Source of the DNA: Desulfobacula sp.
Lineage (GTDB): Bacteria > Desulfobacterota > Desulfobacteria > Desulfobacterales > Desulfobacteraceae
NCBI RefSeq assembly: GCF_021107415.1
Contig: NZ_JAIOSW010000265.1
Coordinates: forward strand, 1-5,071
DNA: 5,071 bases
Direction of reading: 5' to 3'
Of this stretch, positions 1-5,071 are shown one piece after another (the first letter of the stretch is position 1; every line of letters starts with the position of its first letter). The notes under the pieces are model-generated. The model was not told the DNA's origin. It did not search any database and saw only the letters and a list, made by a program, of their open reading frames with translations. The position numbers were made by a program, and so were the translations under genes.

Positions 1-149
1 AATTATCATTGACTGTGAAAAAACACATGTATATGTTTTGAAAAAAATTAAGATTCGGACTTTGAGGTAAAAAATACCAGGTAATGATGACGAAATCACT
101 ATATTTAACAAAATACAGAGATAATTAATCAATCTATTGTAAGGTGGAT

Positions 150-938
150 ATGAAATATCTATTGGTTAGTATATTAGTATTAAATAGTCTGGCAACTTTT
201 TGTCACGCAGAAATACAATTGTCTAAATCAGATGCTCTCATTTTAGCCAACAAAATATGGCAAAATGAAGGAGATGGGAAAGATCAGTATTTAACTCAGT
301 GGAATGAAGGAGAAACGTTTGCTTCACTGGGAATGGGACATTTTATTTGGTATCCGGTAAATATTAGTGACCGCCCTTATCGTGAATCTTTTACCATATT
401 ATTAACCTACCTAAAAGAGAATGGTGTAGAGTTACCCTATGGCATCACACCAAATACACCATGTTTATGGCCCAATCGAACAGCTTTTTATAAGGATTTT
501 GATTCTCCAAAAATGTATGAAATCCGACAATTACTAAAAACAACATTTTTAGAACAGGCACAATTTATTGTTTTACGTTTGCATCAATCTTTGCCTCAGA
601 TCATTGTAGCAGCCCCTAAAAAACGTCAACCTTATATCAAAAACCGATTTGAAACTATTGCACAAACACCTAACGGGATTTATGCTTTAATGGATTATAT
701 CAACTTTAAGGGTGAGGGAGTTTTCGAAAAAGAACGCTACCAAGGATACGGGTGGGGACTTTTGCAGGTATTGGATGCAATGCCTGAGAACAGTAAAAAC
801 AATGTTCTTGCCAATTTTGTTAAAGCAGCTGATTTTGTATTAACAAGGCGTGTAAAATATGCGCCAAAAGAAGAACGCCAGTGGTTAGCAGGGTGGCGTA
901 AGCGATTGCAAACATATTTAGTACAGGAGAGTGACTGA
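150..938 (+). CDS. Exported conserved protein of unknown function with lysozyme-like motifs
   Basis: The product is 262 residues. I chose ATG 150 because AAGG at 141-144 sits 5 bases upstream; a GTG two codons earlier (144) would overlap that Shine-Dalgarno sequence. Residues 1-20 form a signal peptide: one Lys, a hydrophobic core, and a likely cleavage after Cys-His-Ala (18-20). The product should therefore be periplasmic or secreted. The mature part has two motif-rich blocks. The first covers residues 36-69, with Glu40, WNEGE (51-55) and SLGMGHF (59-65). The second covers 178-208, with ALMDYINFKGEG (179-190) and YQGYGWGLLQVL (197-208). I recall this pattern from conserved hypothetical proteins of proteobacteria but know no gene name. 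A Glu followed by S/T-x-G-x-GH and later by AL-x(4)-N-x-x-G-x-G resembles phage-type (GH24) lysozymes, so a peptidoglycan-active role is possible. That is inference. The gene stands alone and converges on the membrane-protein gene downstream. Confidence 0.9.
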   Translation: MKYLLVSILVLNSLATFCHAEIQLSKSDALILANKIWQNEGDGKDQYLTQWNEGETFASLGMGHFIWYPVNISDRPYRESFTILLTYLKENGVELPYGITPNTPCLWPNRTAFYKDFDSPKMYEIRQLLKTTFLEQAQFIVLRLHQSLPQIIVAAPKKRQPYIKNRFETIAQTPNGIYALMDYINFKGEGVFEKERYQGYGWGLLQVLDAMPENSKNNVLANFVKAADFVLTRRVKYAPKEERQWLAGWRKRLQTYLVQESD

Positions 939-960
939 ACGTATAATCTCGATGTTTTTT

Positions 961-1034
961 GATAAAGGATTATTTTGGTATCTTTAAGAATATCGATCTT
1001 CAAATTCTCTGGACAGGGATAATTAATCTTGAGT
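961..1034 (+). repeat. Interspersed repeat, copy A
   Basis: This 74-base stretch aligns without gaps to 4674-4747, with 54 of 74 positions identical by my count. The most conserved parts are TTTTGGTATCTTT (973-985) and GGATAATTAA followed by CTTGAGT near the right end. Differences cluster in the centre. There copy A can form a small hairpin (AGAAT 987-991 with ATTCT 1004-1008), and copy B forms a different hairpin at the same place. The copy begins 22 bases after the stop of the exported-protein gene and lies in a convergent gap. It has no T-run, so it is not an ordinary terminator. It could be a REP- or MITE-like intergenic element, or a conserved 3' UTR structure. Confidence 0.65.
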
Positions 1035-1133
1035 GCTGTAATGACTTTAATCTCTAATCAAGATGGGACACCTGATATGATATATTCCCAGTAAAATATC
1101 CAATCATTTTTAAAATCCTTGCTTGTAACCCTG

Positions 1134-1163
1134 AAAATAACCGGTGAAATTCGGTTTATTTTT
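1134..1163. terminator. Candidate bidirectional terminator hairpin
   Basis: AAAATAACCG (1134-1143) pairs with CGGTT (1152-1156) and, after one bulged T, with ATTTT (1158-1162) across an 8-base loop. T's flank the right arm and A's flank the left arm, so transcripts from either side would end in a short U-rich run. It lies between the convergent genes ending at 938 and 1243. The stem is AT-rich and the distance from the plus-strand stop is about 200 bases, so the call is tentative. Confidence 0.4.
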
Positions 1164-1242
1164 CTTGTTGAGAAGTATAAGTCAATAATCAAGAATTTGA
1201 CCCCACACTAACAAATCCCACCTCTTAAACAGAAATTTTTCT

Positions 1243-1665
1243 CTATTTTTTCCAAAAACAATGACTGCTTAAAACTAATGCAAAGGCGATTGAAAGTTCC
1301 AATACAGCCAATGCAATAAGTGCCATATTCTCTCCATATGCAACACCTGATAAATATTTTCCCAATGCAATCATTAAAAATAAAAAGATAAAAAATCGTT
1401 TCCGATAGAACTGCCACAGTTTGGGGTTTGTCAATAAATTGATTCGATCTATATTTTTCTTACCTATATTGTAAAATAGATATTTTGCCTTAATCTTTCC
1501 GATCACAATTCCACATAAAATAGCCATCAGGATGAATAGTTGATCTGCCCCACCCTTCAGCGCCTCAAGGAATAAGGCGCCACTTTTAGCAATTAAAACA
1601 ACAATTCCTGTGTACCAAACCAATGCTGCCAATTTTATCAAAATATTTGAGGTGGTATCTAACAT
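1243..1665 (-). CDS. Small conserved membrane protein, function unknown
   Basis: The product is 140 residues, starting at ATG 1665. A weak GAG lies 5 bases upstream; a TATAAG box on the minus strand (1685-1690) could be a -10, with no convincing -35. Four hydrophobic helices are visible at about residues 12-30, 42-58, 91-109 and 113-134. A basic loop (57-90) joins helices 2 and 3 and carries K-x-K-x-LF (59-64), KNIDRI (70-75) and PKLWQF (81-86). The even helix number and basic central loop suggest a cytoplasmic loop with both ends on the same side. I recall this loop pattern from small unnamed membrane proteins of proteobacteria, but no function is known to me. The product ends in FWKK after helix 4. 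It is 288 bases from the next gene on the same strand, which suggests a separate transcript. Confidence 0.85.
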   Translation of the reverse strand: MLDTTSNILIKLAALVWYTGIVVLIAKSGALFLEALKGGADQLFILMAILCGIVIGKIKAKYLFYNIGKKNIDRINLLTNPKLWQFYRKRFFIFLFLMIALGKYLSGVAYGENMALIALAVLELSIAFALVLSSHCFWKK

Positions 1666-1731
1666 AGGATCTCAATATCAAACTCTTATAAAATAATAAA
1701 CTTTTCACTTTAAGTTTTGTTTCTCCACCAT

Positions 1732-1796
1732 AATCAAACCGGCAGCATAACTTGCATAATCATGGCTTCAGCTTTTACCGGAAAATGGTTTTGATT
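1732..1796. repeat. Long-loop inverted repeat in the intergenic gap
   Basis: AATCAAACC (1732-1740) is the reverse complement of the right arm GGTTTTGATT (1787-1796), apart from one extra T. The loop is 46 bases and contains GCATAA twice. ACCGG also occurs directly repeated, at 1738-1742 and 1777-1781. Just beyond the right arm is GGTATCTT (1803-1810), a word also found in repeat copies A and B. I find no gene in the 288-base gap 1666-1953. This may be a decayed repeat element or simply chance symmetry. Confidence 0.35.
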
Positions 1797-1870
1797 TGTA
1801 TCGGTATCTTAAAGATTTTGAAGCGTGGACTATGTCTATTTTTAAACAGTTTTGACAGTTTTTTTAGGGC

Positions 1871-1917
1871 GACTATTTGAAAAAGATATACCCAGTAATT
1901 TTTCAGACGATATAGTC
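1871..1917. other. Two-part stem-loop downstream of the 166-residue membrane protein gene
   Basis: GACTAT (1871-1876) pairs with ATAGTC (1912-1917). Inside it, TGAAAAA (1878-1884) pairs with TTTTTCA (1899-1905) around a 14-base loop. That is 13 base pairs with an asymmetric internal loop. It starts 37 bases after the minus-strand stop at 1954, where a transcript end would be expected. On the minus strand no T-run follows the stem, so it is not a standard intrinsic terminator. It may be a 3'-end stabilising structure. Confidence 0.4.
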
Positions 1918-1953
1918 AGGGTTTATACCATTAAACGGTTTGAAGTTATTGAA

Positions 1954-2454
1954 TTATTTTCTTTTTTTCCAAGGTTTAAAAATAGATATAAATACAGTGA
2001 TCATTAGAATCAAGCACTGGGCAGTTCCAAATATCAGATTCATTTTTTGATTGTACAAATAGTCTGGATTCATAAAGGATTCCATGCCTAATTCCCCAGA
2101 TATTTCCATCATGTTAGTTTCCCAAGGCCCAAGGTAAAAAGTACCAAACAGAATTGCGAATATGGTCACGATCCATTTAAATATCATCCAACCGTGTTTG
2201 AAAAATCCCCAATTACTGAAAGTTGAATAGATTAAACCAGTAAGAAGGCATCCGAATGCACCAGGTATGACGACAACAACCATGTCAACATGGTGAATAC
2301 TCTGATTAATCCCATACAAAACCTTACCATCGGCTACGTCTTCCTTTAATAAGTATAATAATATTAATGCCAGGGCCCCTCCAACCCAGCTTGAGACTGC
2401 AAGTAAATGAAATCCTTTTAACCACTTCAATCCCTTACTTTTTAATCTTATCAT
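1954..2454 (-). CDS. Four-helix integral membrane protein, CopD/DUF2269-like, function unknown
   Basis: The product is 166 residues. ATG 2454 is preceded on the minus strand by GAAGAA with 6 bases of spacing, a weak but usable ribosome site. Helices lie at about residues 15-36, 56-79, 88-108 and 138-159, and the tail is basic (KPWKKRK). Notable residues are His16 at the start of helix 1 followed by SSWVGG (21-26), the pair His54-His55 before helix 2, PGAFG (64-68) with a Gly-rich helix 2, LGPWE (108-112) after helix 3, and NLIFGT (139-144). A His at the membrane edge followed by W-x-G-G recalls small CopD- or DUF2269-type proteins, some thought to bind haem or metal. I cannot assign a family firmly, and haem binding is only inference. 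The gene lies between two other membrane-protein genes with large gaps on both sides, so it is probably its own unit. Confidence 0.87.
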   Translation of the reverse strand: MIRLKSKGLKWLKGFHLLAVSSWVGGALALILLYLLKEDVADGKVLYGINQSIHHVDMVVVVIPGAFGCLLTGLIYSTFSNWGFFKHGWMIFKWIVTIFAILFGTFYLGPWETNMMEISGELGMESFMNPDYLYNQKMNLIFGTAQCLILMITVFISIFKPWKKRK

Positions 2455-2523
2455 GATTTATTCTTCATTTAATTGATTTCATAAGTATTTTCCTTACCCA
2501 CCCTACACTAATTTATCAAGGGG

Positions 2524-2561
2524 TAAGTGTCTCACTTATACTGTCACAGAGGGGATGACAA
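2524..2561 (-). promoter_or_regulatory. Candidate promoter with overlapping inverted repeats for the 166-residue gene
   Basis: Read on the minus strand, TTGTCA (2561-2556) resembles a -35 and TATAAG (2540-2535) a -10. Each matches consensus at 5 of 6 positions, but the 15-base spacer is short. Two inverted repeats overlap them: TAAGTG and CACTTA around TCT (2524-2538), covering the -10, and TGTCA (2542-2546) with TGACA (2556-2560), covering the -35. This could be an activator- or repressor-controlled promoter. The transcript would have a leader of about 70 bases. Confidence 0.35.
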
Positions 2562-2632
2562 AATTTGTTCATTGGTTCAACAAGAACTAAACTTTAAAGA
2601 GAGCTTACTGCGAAACTCCTACCGGATTCCTG

Positions 2633-3883
2633 TCAGCGAGGCTGAAAATTTATAGCGGCTTTAAAATCATTACCCGTTGGGCTCTGAAATATCCTTAAAT
2701 CAAATTCAGGGACAATTGCCAGTATATGATCAAAAATATCTGACTGAACCGCTTCAAATTTTGACCATTCAACCTCTTTGCAAAAAACATATGTTTCAAT
2801 GGGAAGACCATTTTCGGTCGGTTTTAACTGCCGCACCAGAAACGTCATGCCCTGGTTGATATAAGGGTGTCCCTTTAAATAATGAACCAGATAAGCCCGT
2901 AGTATGCCGATATTGGTCAACCGACGGATATTGATCTGGTGAGCCGCATTAACCTTTTTATTATAATTTTCCAGTTCGGTTTTTTTTGATGCAATGTATT
3001 CAGAAATATACTGTACTTTCTGAAACCGGTCGATCATTTCCTGGTCACAGAATTTAATGGAATTGATATCAATATGAATAGCTCTTTTGATCCGCCTGCC
3101 ACCCGATTCTTTCATCCCCCGCCAGTTTTTGAATGATTCGCTGATAAGGGCGTAAGTGGGTATCATGGTCACGGTCTTATCAAAATTCCTGACTTTTACC
3201 GTTGCCAACCCAAGTTCAATAACATCCCCGTCCGCACTATATTTGGGCATCTCTATCCAGTCGCCAATGGCCACCATCTTATTGGCAGTCAGTTGAATTC
3301 CGGCAATGAACCCTAAAATCGAATCTTTGAAAATAAACATAAGCACAGCTGTCATTGCGCCCAAACCACTGACGAGATATAATGGTGTCTTGTTAAAGAG
3401 CAGTGAAATGATGAAAATGCCGCAAATAAAATAATAGCCTAACTTTGCCGTTTGGATAAAAATTTTGATGGGTATTTTGCGTGAAACGGTAAATGTATTA
3501 TAGATTTCATGAGATGCATTTAACAGGGCATCCACTATGAAAACCGAAAGGATCATGGCATACGCTGCCAACCCTTTCTGGATATAAAATAAAGCGAGCG
3601 ACTCTTTATCAAAAACAGCAGGTACAAGAGAATATAAAATGATGACAGGAACCAACCGGACAGTTTGATTAAAAAAGCCGTGATTCTTAAAGGTATTATC
3701 CCAGCTGGATTTGGTTCCGGCTGCCAGCTGATAGACCTTTGGCAAAATGATTTGCCTTGCTATTCTATCAGCGATCAGTGCCAGAATAATAATAAACAAA
3801 AAAACCAGGCTTTTTGCCAGAATTATTGTCAGATCTTGACTGAACTCAAATATTTTCAACCAGTTTTGAATTAAGGCAACCAT
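2633..3883 (-). CDS. ybdG: Miniconductance mechanosensitive channel, YbdG/MscM-type (MscS superfamily)
   Basis: The product is 416 residues, close to the 415 of E. coli YbdG. It forms a low-conductance channel in the inner membrane that opens under osmotic downshock. Hydrophobic helices lie at about 20-38, 75-91, 105-121 and 148-163. The MscS-type pore helix follows at 168-198, with SGLGAMTAVLMFIFKDS (172-188) and then GFIAGIQL. The beta domain starts at GDWIEMP (207-213). It carries the YbdG-type signatures DGDVIELGLATVKVRNFD (218-235), IPTYALISESFKNWRG (241-256) and ESGGRR (259-264). A soluble C-terminal domain of about 150 residues completes the usual YbdG layout. The frame stays open upstream to a TTG at 3964, but that TTG lies inside the predicted -35 box. 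ATG 3883 has GGGGAG 3 bases upstream and gives the family length, so I start there. The gene looks somewhat richer in G and C than its neighbours by eye. Confidence 0.95.
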   Translation of the reverse strand: MVALIQNWLKIFEFSQDLTIILAKSLVFLFIIILALIADRIARQIILPKVYQLAAGTKSSWDNTFKNHGFFNQTVRLVPVIILYSLVPAVFDKESLALFYIQKGLAAYAMILSVFIVDALLNASHEIYNTFTVSRKIPIKIFIQTAKLGYYFICGIFIISLLFNKTPLYLVSGLGAMTAVLMFIFKDSILGFIAGIQLTANKMVAIGDWIEMPKYSADGDVIELGLATVKVRNFDKTVTMIPTYALISESFKNWRGMKESGGRRIKRAIHIDINSIKFCDQEMIDRFQKVQYISEYIASKKTELENYNKKVNAAHQINIRRLTNIGILRAYLVHYLKGHPYINQGMTFLVRQLKPTENGLPIETYVFCKEVEWSKFEAVQSDIFDHILAIVPEFDLRIFQSPTGNDFKAAINFQPR

Positions 3884-3935
3884 TATCTCCCCGGTTTGGG
3901 TATTGAAAAAAACATTGAGTATTGTTATTGCCGTT

Positions 3936-3964
3936 TTTATACACAATGCCAGGTATTGAATCAA
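3936..3964 (-). promoter_or_regulatory. Sigma-70-type promoter for the mechanosensitive channel gene
   Basis: On the minus strand, TTGATT (3964-3959) and TATAAA (3941-3936) are separated by exactly 17 bases. They match the -35 and -10 consensus at 4/6 and 5/6 positions. Transcription would start near 3929, leaving a leader of about 46 bases before ATG 3883. This supports the shorter start of the channel gene. Confidence 0.6.
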
Positions 3965-4394
3965 TATTTATTATCCAAGGCAAAATTTTTCTATATCTGA
4001 AATAGTACAAGATACCATTTGTATTCTTAATAATTTTTAAACAGAAAACGTCCTTAATGGGAAGGGATTTTGAAATAGTAAAAGGTGTTTAATGTGTCTA
4101 TCTACAGTCACTGAAACCCTTTGCTGGAAATACGTTTAATACTTTTTCCAGTGCTTATGGTGAATCAGATCTCAGAGGCGTTAAAAACTCTTAACCATAG
4201 TTCTTTTTTTAATAAAACCCGGCACTATATGTAGTAGTTGGAAAAAAATTCTTTAATTGAAATTTTTAATGTGAGCACATCGAATTAAATCATTATTGAG
4301 AGTCAATGATTCTTGCATCAATCTTCTGAACACCCTGTGGCAGTTTCCATAAGGATAATGATTCTTAACTCTTAAAATACCTCTATTGCCCATT
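3965..4394. other. Gene-free divergent gap with an inverted repeat
   Basis: I see no credible gene in this stretch between the divergent channel and DUF1737 genes. The clearest structure is CTGGAAA (4124-4130) facing TTTCCAG (4145-4151). CACTGAAA at 4109-4116 offers an alternative partner for TTTCCAGTG. Weaker symmetries are GTTAA/TTAAC (4180-4195), followed 5 bases later by a T-rich run at 4201-4210, and AATCATT/AATGATT (4288-4311). The gap could hold a small RNA, but no strong plus-strand promoter precedes these hairpins. Confidence 0.4.
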
Positions 4395-4403
4395 TGATAT
4401 AAT
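4395..4403 (+). promoter_or_regulatory. Extended -10 promoter for the DUF1737 gene
   Basis: TGATATAAT is a perfect extended -10 (TGn followed by TATAAT at 4398-4403). No good -35 lies 16-18 bases upstream, which is usual for extended -10 promoters. Transcription would begin near 4410, giving a leader of about 70 bases to ATG 4480. The -10 is embedded in the palindrome at 4398-4423. Confidence 0.6.
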
Positions 4404-4423
4404 TATTTTGAAAAATAATTATA
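4398..4423. promoter_or_regulatory. 26-base palindrome over the promoter, flanked by direct repeats; candidate operator
   Basis: TATAATTATTTT (4398-4409) and AAAATAATTATA (4412-4423) are perfect reverse complements around the spacer GA. The palindrome covers the -10 and the predicted transcription start. ATTTGATA occurs at 4392-4399 and again at 4425-4432, spaced 33 bases apart, about three helical turns. This arrangement suits a dimeric repressor site, though AT-rich DNA makes symmetry easier to get by chance. A 5'-end mRNA hairpin is the alternative. Confidence 0.5.
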
Positions 4424-4479
4424 GATTTGATACATGGGAACAAGAAATCAAACAAATCATCCTGAGGAGAATAAAGGGA

Positions 4480-4662
4480 ATGGAAAAAAAGTTAAAATAT
4501 CGACTCATCACCGGTAAGGATGATGCAAATTTTTGTGAAAGAATATCTAATTTACTTAAAGAGGGTTATCAACTCTATGGTTCGCCATCGGTCACTTATA
4601 ATGGGAAGGATGTTATTGCTGCGCAAGCCGTAATTTTGACCGAAAAAACCTCAGGTATCTGA
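4480..4662 (+). CDS. DUF1737-type small protein
   Basis: The product is 60 residues and cytoplasmic by sequence, with no signal or membrane helix. The hallmark pattern is visible: YRLITGKDDANFCERI (7-22), LLKEGYQLYGSPSVTYNG (25-42), then a strand ending AAQAVIL (47-53). This matches the small DUF1737 family as I know it, whose role is unknown. The frame is open back to a TTG at 4408, but the predicted transcript starts near 4410. ATG 4480 is preceded by GAGGAG at 4464-4469 (10-base spacing) and gives a protein starting just before the conserved YRLITG. I therefore prefer 4480, though a longer form cannot be excluded. It is a lone gene, divergent from the channel gene and convergent with the partial gene at the right edge. 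The stop codon lies within a short palindrome (GTATC-T-GATAC, 4655-4665). Confidence 0.85.
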   Translation: MEKKLKYRLITGKDDANFCERISNLLKEGYQLYGSPSVTYNGKDVIAAQAVILTEKTSGI

Positions 4663-4673
4663 TACAAACTTTT

Positions 4674-4747
4674 GATAATATATTCTTTTGGTATCTTTCA
4701 GGTTTTAGAATTTCATAAAATCCTAACAAGGATAATTAAGCTTGAGT
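4674..4747 (+). repeat. Interspersed repeat, copy B
   Basis: This is the partner of the repeat at 961-1034: same length, same orientation, no gaps. Its central hairpin is stronger than that of copy A. AGG plus TTTTA (4700-4707) pairs with TAAAA (4716-4720) and CCT (4722-4724), with one bulged T. The copy starts 12 bases after the DUF1737 stop. Like copy A, it lies in a convergent gap immediately behind a plus-strand gene. Confidence 0.65.
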
Positions 4748-4881
4748 TTCAGCATTCAGAAATAGGCGACCAATTGATCTGCCAGTCATTACTGAAAATT
4801 ATTAAGCAATTCTGAGCTTATATACCATTAGTGCTCAAAAAGAAAGCTGCTTAAAGCATATAAAGATTTTACAATCTCTGT

Positions 4882-5071
4882 TTAACGGGTCACATTTGAT
4901 AATGGCTTAAAATTCTCTTTGATCACATCTTGCTTAGTGATATTCCTTTGCTTACCTTGCCCTTCACATTCACAAGCAAGGCCATTCATGTTTGCCCAAA
5001 GTTTGTTCCCGCTCTCATCTTTAACTCTAACAAAAATACTGCCTTCGTATTCCTCATAGCCGATATATTCA
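4882..5071 (-). CDS. Partial gene, C-terminal 62 residues of an unrecognised protein
   Basis: On the minus strand the frame is open from the window edge to a TAA at 4884-4882, with no stop in 62 codons. The start lies beyond the right edge. The visible part reads like real protein: YIGYEEYEGSIFVRVKDE, then NKLWANMNGLACECEGQG, then a Lys-rich tail ending in NVTR. It looks soluble and beta-rich with a Cys-Glu-Cys motif, and has no membrane helix. I do not recognise the family. Shortly beyond the stop on the minus strand, a weak AAGC/GCTT symmetry is followed by a T-rich run (about 4838-4860) that might end the transcript. Confidence 0.7.
   Translation of the reverse strand, partial: EYIGYEEYEGSIFVRVKDESGNKLWANMNGLACECEGQGKQRNITKQDVIKENFKPLSNVTR

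Noticed and set aside
20..39. AAAACA/TGTTTT hairpin near the left edge as a terminator.
   Set aside because: The stem is six A-T-rich pairs, and no gene on either strand is placed to use it.
2..70. A frame open from the left edge to a TAA at 68-70 (22 codons), possibly the end of an upstream gene.
   Set aside because: So short an open frame is expected by chance in AT-rich DNA when several frames are read, and the peptide has no recognisable motif.
939..1040. An integron-type arrangement with the repeats acting as attC sites after each gene.
   Set aside because: Neither copy shows the paired RYYYAAC and GTTRRRY ends, the genes are in mixed orientations, and no integrase is present.
1041..1094. 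A 17-codon plus-strand frame after repeat copy A.
   Set aside because: It is very short, lacks a ribosome site, and copy B has no counterpart.
4157..4234. A 25-codon plus-strand frame beginning at ATG 4157 (MVNQISEALKT...).
   Set aside because: It has no Shine-Dalgarno sequence and no promoter, and is too short to separate from chance.
4813..4837. TGAGC/GCTCA inverted repeat followed by A's as a terminator.
   Set aside because: It has only five pairs with a 15-base loop, and the downstream tract is A rather than T on the plus strand.

Overview
The window is AT-rich DNA with fairly low coding density: about 70% is coding, and several intergenic gaps run from roughly 180 to 600 bases. The gene content points to a Gram-negative bacterium. 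There is a YbdG/MscM-type mechanosensitive channel, a secreted protein with a classical signal peptide, and small conserved membrane proteins. From remembered resemblance of the small conserved proteins, I lean toward a desulfobacterial (Desulfobacterota) genome or an AT-rich sulfur-oxidising gammaproteobacterium. This is inference; no 16S or other marker is present.

Layout, left to right. Bases 1-149 hold no supportable gene. A plus-strand gene (150-938) encodes an exported protein of unknown name with lysozyme-like sequence motifs. It converges on a minus-strand gene (1243-1665) for a small four-helix membrane protein. The gap between them holds copy A of an interspersed repeat and a terminator-like hairpin. 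A second minus-strand gene (1954-2454) encodes another four-helix membrane protein with an N-terminal His and a W-V-G-G motif. It is preceded by a promoter-like region with two small inverted repeats. The third minus-strand gene (2633-3883) is the best recognised: a YbdG/MscM miniconductance mechanosensitive channel, with a good sigma-70-type promoter at 3936-3964. A gap of nearly 600 bases follows. It ends in a plus-strand promoter with a perfect extended -10, covered by a 26-base palindrome and an 8-bp direct repeat. That promoter drives a 60-residue DUF1737-type protein (4480-4662). Copy B of the repeat lies just after it. The window ends inside the C-terminal part of an unrecognised minus-strand gene (4882-5071).

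The genes do not form an obvious pathway. The three minus-strand genes are separated by 178-288 bases and look like separate transcription units, with membrane location as their only shared theme. The most distinctive non-genic features are the repeat pair, each copy placed just after a plus-strand stop codon in a convergent gap, and the palindromic promoter in front of the DUF1737 gene. I see no mobile element, CRISPR array, tRNA or rRNA, and no compelling evidence of a new multi-gene system.
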